Shown here: positions 7,510-9,981 of the stretch, in pieces
Layout of the letters: each line of letters begins with the position of its first letter
Numbering within the stretch: the first letter of the stretch is position 1
Assembly: GCA_020426065.1 (NCBI GenBank)
Contig: JAGQQT010000116.1
Location: 1 to 9,981, forward strand
Source of the DNA: Planctomycetaceae bacterium
Lineage (GTDB): Bacteria > Planctomycetota > Planctomycetia > Planctomycetales > Planctomycetaceae
Direction of reading: 5' to 3'
DNA length: 9,981 nucleotides
The notes under the pieces: generated by a model
Databases searched by the model: none
Seen by the model: the letters and a program-made list of their open reading frames with translations, nothing else
Told to the model about the DNA's origin: nothing
Translations under genes and position numbers: made by a program

Positions 7510-7741
7510 AAACGAAATCCTTGTTGTGAAAATGAATGGAATAGAACTGCCCCGAAGTCTCCCGTCGCCCCTGAAGCCTTGAGATTTGACCGGGGATCGA
7601 TCAAAGCTTTACTTTATCATACACAAATCGTTCCCGCGAGAATTCTGAACCCGGGGGAGAGACGTTCTCCCAGATCGAGTCCACCCCTGGTGGATCTCCA
7701 CTGGAAAATCGCTCCCACCATACTCACTTCCAGCGTTGCCG
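7510..7741. promoter_or_regulatory. Divergent control region between the TMTC-like gene and the CRTAC1 lipoprotein gene
   Basis: This 232-bp gap must hold promoters for both directions. For the minus-strand gene, TATGAT (7621-7616) is a good -10 but has no clear -35. For the plus-strand gene, TTGACC (7586-7591) is a fair -35, and TACTTT at 7610-7615, 18 nt further on, is a poor -10. The AT-rich stretch 7601-7625 is the likely melting zone for either direction. No operator, riboswitch or small RNA was recognised. Confidence 0.35.
7655..7693 (+). other. Two small stem-loops in the presumed leader of the CRTAC1 lipoprotein gene
   Basis: GGGAGA-GACGT-TCTCCC (7655-7671) and CCACC-CCT-GGTGG (7681-7693) can each fold. 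An alternative pairing TGGA-TC-TCCA (7691-7700) would compete with the second stem. They sit 50 to 90 nt before the start codon. Stems this short occur often by chance. Confidence 0.25.
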
Positions 7742-9981
7742 ATGAGAAAATTCGACATCACTAACACCCATCTGTCAACGCAGCCCCGTGGCGACTCTGC
7801 TTCACTGTCCCCTCATTGGTTGTGCCTGATCCTGTTCATGCTCATGGCAGGCTGCGGGACAGATAACACCGCAGAATCACCTGTCAGCAGCCAGGAAATC
7901 CGCTCCCGACAAAACGCAGCAATGAATGCCTTGCGTGCGGGAAATCGAGAGGAGACAACACAACTGGTCAACTGGCTGGTCGATCATCCTCCCAATGTGC
8001 CTGAAGATCTGATGCAGATTGCTCAGATTGCACGCTCGATCGAACGCCCGGAACTGGCGATTTCCTTCTACGAGCGAATGAGAAACTCTTCGGACAACCA
8101 CAACCTGATTGGCCTGTGCATGATTGCCGATACGCTCATGTATGATCAGGGGCAGTCTCATAAGGCGGAAGAGCATTTTCTGAAAGCTCTGGAAATCGCT
8201 CCTCAGCATGGCATGGCACTGGAAGGATATGCTCACCTGCTACAGGTACAGGGGAGGGCATGGGAGTCTGTTCCTTACCTCATCAAGGCTCTGCGTGCAG
8301 GTCAGCTATCGGTCCGGAATCTGATCGTACTGGGCTGGATCAATGTCCCTGCAGAAAATCGACCGACACTGGACCTGTGCCTGAAACACGATCCGAATGA
8401 TGGGTATGCTCTGCTGGGACTGGCCAGAATTGAGCATTATCACAATCAGACCGAAGCCGCGTGGAAGGCAATTCAGAAATGCGTGGCACTGCTTCCGGAG
8501 AATGAAGAAGCCCAGGCCTTGTATGGAGAACTGCTCCTGGAGCGAAATCAGTTCCAACCGTTTCTAAAATGGTTCGAAACCCTCTCTGATCAGTCTCGTC
8601 AGCATCCCGATATTCAATATGTTGTCGGGAAATGGTTTGAACTGTGCGGAGAACATCTCTCCGCTGCTGCCTGGTATCACGCCTGCATCCGGTCCAATCC
8701 AGATCACCAGGATGCCCTGTTTCATCTCGGGAACATTCTTGTTCGTATCAATCAGCCTGAAATCGCTCAGCAGATCCTTGATCGAGTGGCTCTGCTGGAA
8801 AAACTTTCGCTCATGATTGGGAATCTTCATGACAACAACCCTCAGGAGCATCCGGAATGGATTAAGGAGGCGGCAGCTTTTACTGCTCAACTCGGCAGAA
8901 TTGATGAGGCTGCCGGCTGGACAGAAGCGTTACTGATTCTGGATCCGCTGGAATTTCAGGCAGAACAGAACCTGTTCACATTCAATCAACAGAGAGCCAG
9001 CCTGCCGGCACTGCGAACCTCGCTCCCCCCTGAATTCCTCTCAAACAGGTCTGACTTTCTTCCCGATCCTCCCCCGGCGCCAAAAGCATCAGACCTGAAG
9101 CAAAACTCCAATTTGGCATCTGAATTCACCACACCACCTGCAAAGATTTCTTCCAGGATTCATTTTGAGGATCTGGCTGAACAGACCGGGATGCAGTTTC
9201 AGTTTTACAGTGACCCTCATCACAACGCTGGCGGGTTTTACATGTATGAAAGCATGGGGGGAGGGGGAGCCTCCAGCGATTATGATCTGGATGGGTTTCC
9301 CGACCTGTACTGGACGCAGGGTTGCGTCTGGCCACCGGGAACAGAATCCGGATACAACGATCAGCTCTTTCGAAATCAGGATGGTCAACGATTTGAAAAT
9401 CGTACGGTCGAAGCCGGGATTGAAGAATTGGCCTTCAGCCAGGGAGTGGCTGCTGGAGATTTGAACGGCGATGGGTTTGAAGATTTCTATGTTGCCAACA
9501 TTGGCTCGAATCGGATCTTTTACAACAACGGGGATGGTACATTTTCACCTGCTGATCCGCCGGAATCTGCTCCCTCCTGGACAGCAAGTGCAGCCATTGC
9601 CGACCTCAACGGCGATGGCCATGCTGATCTTTATGACGTCAATTATCTGTCTGGCGAAGACCTGATGACCAGGCTCTGCAAAGGTGCCGGCACGAACCAC
9701 AATTGTCGACCTTCCTACTTTCTGCCCGCACAGGATCAGATTTTCCTCAATAATCAGAGTGGCGGATTTGTGAACCTGACAGAAACATCAGGAATCAAAC
9801 TTCCGCAGGGGAATGGACTGGGAATCATTGTTGCCGAACTGGATGGAGTTCCTGGCAATGATCTTTTCATTGCGAATGATTTCGTGCCGAACTATCTGAT
9901 GTTGAATGAAGGCTGGAAGACGACTGGCTTAAAGTTTTCGGAACAGGCGATTCCGCGGGGTATCGCATTTGACCAGGATGG
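7742..9981 (+). CDS. CRTAC1-family lipoprotein: TPR region plus FG-GAP repeats (3' end cut by window edge)
   Basis: The frame stays open for 746 codons to the right edge. Hydrophobic residues 27-37 end in LMAG-Cys38, a lipobox-like site (Met at -3 is a permitted variant), so a lipid-anchored exported protein is likely. The n-region of 26 residues is long. Residues 55-415 are helical with TPR-like units (for example AEEHFLKALEIAPQHGMALE at 142-161). After a Pro-rich linker (about 428-470) the CRTAC1 hallmark appears: HFEDLAEQTGMQF (474-486), ESMGGGGASSDYDLDGFPDL (503-522), then FG-GAP loops AAGDLNGDGFEDF (570-582) and AIADLNGDGHADL (618-630), and a Cys pair in CKGAGTNHNCRP (646-657). An ASPIC/UnbV domain is expected beyond the edge. 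ATG 7742 is chosen because the frame has no earlier ATG or GTG after a TGA at 7646-7648; no SD is visible. It diverges from the TMTC-like gene. Its role is unknown, probably surface binding or assembly. Confidence 0.87.
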   Translation, partial: MRKFDITNTHLSTQPRGDSASLSPHWLCLILFMLMAGCGTDNTAESPVSSQEIRSRQNAAMNALRAGNREETTQLVNWLVDHPPNVPEDLMQIAQIARSIERPELAISFYERMRNSSDNHNLIGLCMIADTLMYDQGQSHKAEEHFLKALEIAPQHGMALEGYAHLLQVQGRAWESVPYLIKALRAGQLSVRNLIVLGWINVPAENRPTLDLCLKHDPNDGYALLGLARIEHYHNQTEAAWKAIQKCVALLPENEEAQALYGELLLERNQFQPFLKWFETLSDQSRQHPDIQYVVGKWFELCGEHLSAAAWYHACIRSNPDHQDALFHLGNILVRINQPEIAQQILDRVALLEKLSLMIGNLHDNNPQEHPEWIKEAAAFTAQLGRIDEAAGWTEALLILDPLEFQAEQNLFTFNQQRASLPALRTSLPPEFLSNRSDFLPDPPPAPKASDLKQNSNLASEFTTPPAKISSRIHFEDLAEQTGMQFQFYSDPHHNAGGFYMYESMGGGGASSDYDLDGFPDLYWTQGCVWPPGTESGYNDQLFRNQDGQRFENRTVEAGIEELAFSQGVAAGDLNGDGFEDFYVANIGSNRIFYNNGDGTFSPADPPESAPSWTASAAIADLNGDGHADLYDVNYLSGEDLMTRLCKGAGTNHNCRPSYFLPAQDQIFLNNQSGGFVNLTETSGIKLPQGNGLGIIVAELDGVPGNDLFIANDFVPNYLMLNEGWKTTGLKFSEQAIPRGIAFDQD

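Noticed and set aside
7210..7764. Plus-strand frame of 184 codons spanning the end of the TMTC-like gene and the divergent gap
   Set aside because: Most of it is antisense to the TMTC-like gene, it covers both presumed promoters, and it overlaps the lipoprotein start out of frame.
1..9981. tRNA, rRNA, CRISPR array, prophage or transposase genes
   Set aside because: No cloverleaf, regularly spaced short repeats, or mobile-element protein motifs were seen on either strand.

Overview
The window looks like chromosomal DNA from a planctomycete. The reasons are the gene content (a very large TPR/FG-GAP/ASPIC protein, a second TPR-FG-GAP lipoprotein of CRTAC1 type, a TMTC-like membrane protein with a TPR tail, an NHL propeller, and a secreted alpha/beta hydrolase of a kind common in Planctomycetota), a base composition near half GC, two TTG starts and weak or absent Shine-Dalgarno sites on some genes. 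The phylum is an inference from families and style; no marker gene is present. There is no tRNA, rRNA, transposase, integrase or CRISPR array.

Layout from left to right: (1) a secreted alpha/beta hydrolase on the minus strand, cut by the left edge; (2) a short divergent promoter region with a sigma70-like promoter and a repeated 12-bp motif; (3) a secreted six-repeat NHL/SMP-30-like propeller on the plus strand; (4) a 1205-residue membrane-anchored TPR/FG-GAP/ASPIC protein on the minus strand, whose 3' end overlaps the propeller gene by 31 bp; (5) a 175-bp gap holding a perfect 21-bp inverted repeat (with a 7-nt bulge) and a possible 23-codon leader ORF that overlaps the start of the large gene; (6) a 646-residue polytopic membrane protein with a TPR tail on the minus strand; (7) a 232-bp divergent regulatory region; (8) a TPR-FG-GAP lipoprotein of the CRTAC1 family on the plus strand, open to the right edge.

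All five main genes encode proteins predicted to be exported or in the membrane. The TMTC-like protein and the large FG-GAP protein are co-oriented and could be co-transcribed. The lipoprotein is divergent from them across a shared control region. A reasonable inference is that genes 4 to 8 form a cell-envelope module: two large beta-propeller/TPR proteins exposed outside the cytoplasmic membrane, beside an enzyme of the GT-C fold class that might modify them with sugars. Nothing in the sequence proves that link. The most unusual non-coding signal is the bulged inverted repeat just upstream of the large gene, overlapping the possible leader ORF.
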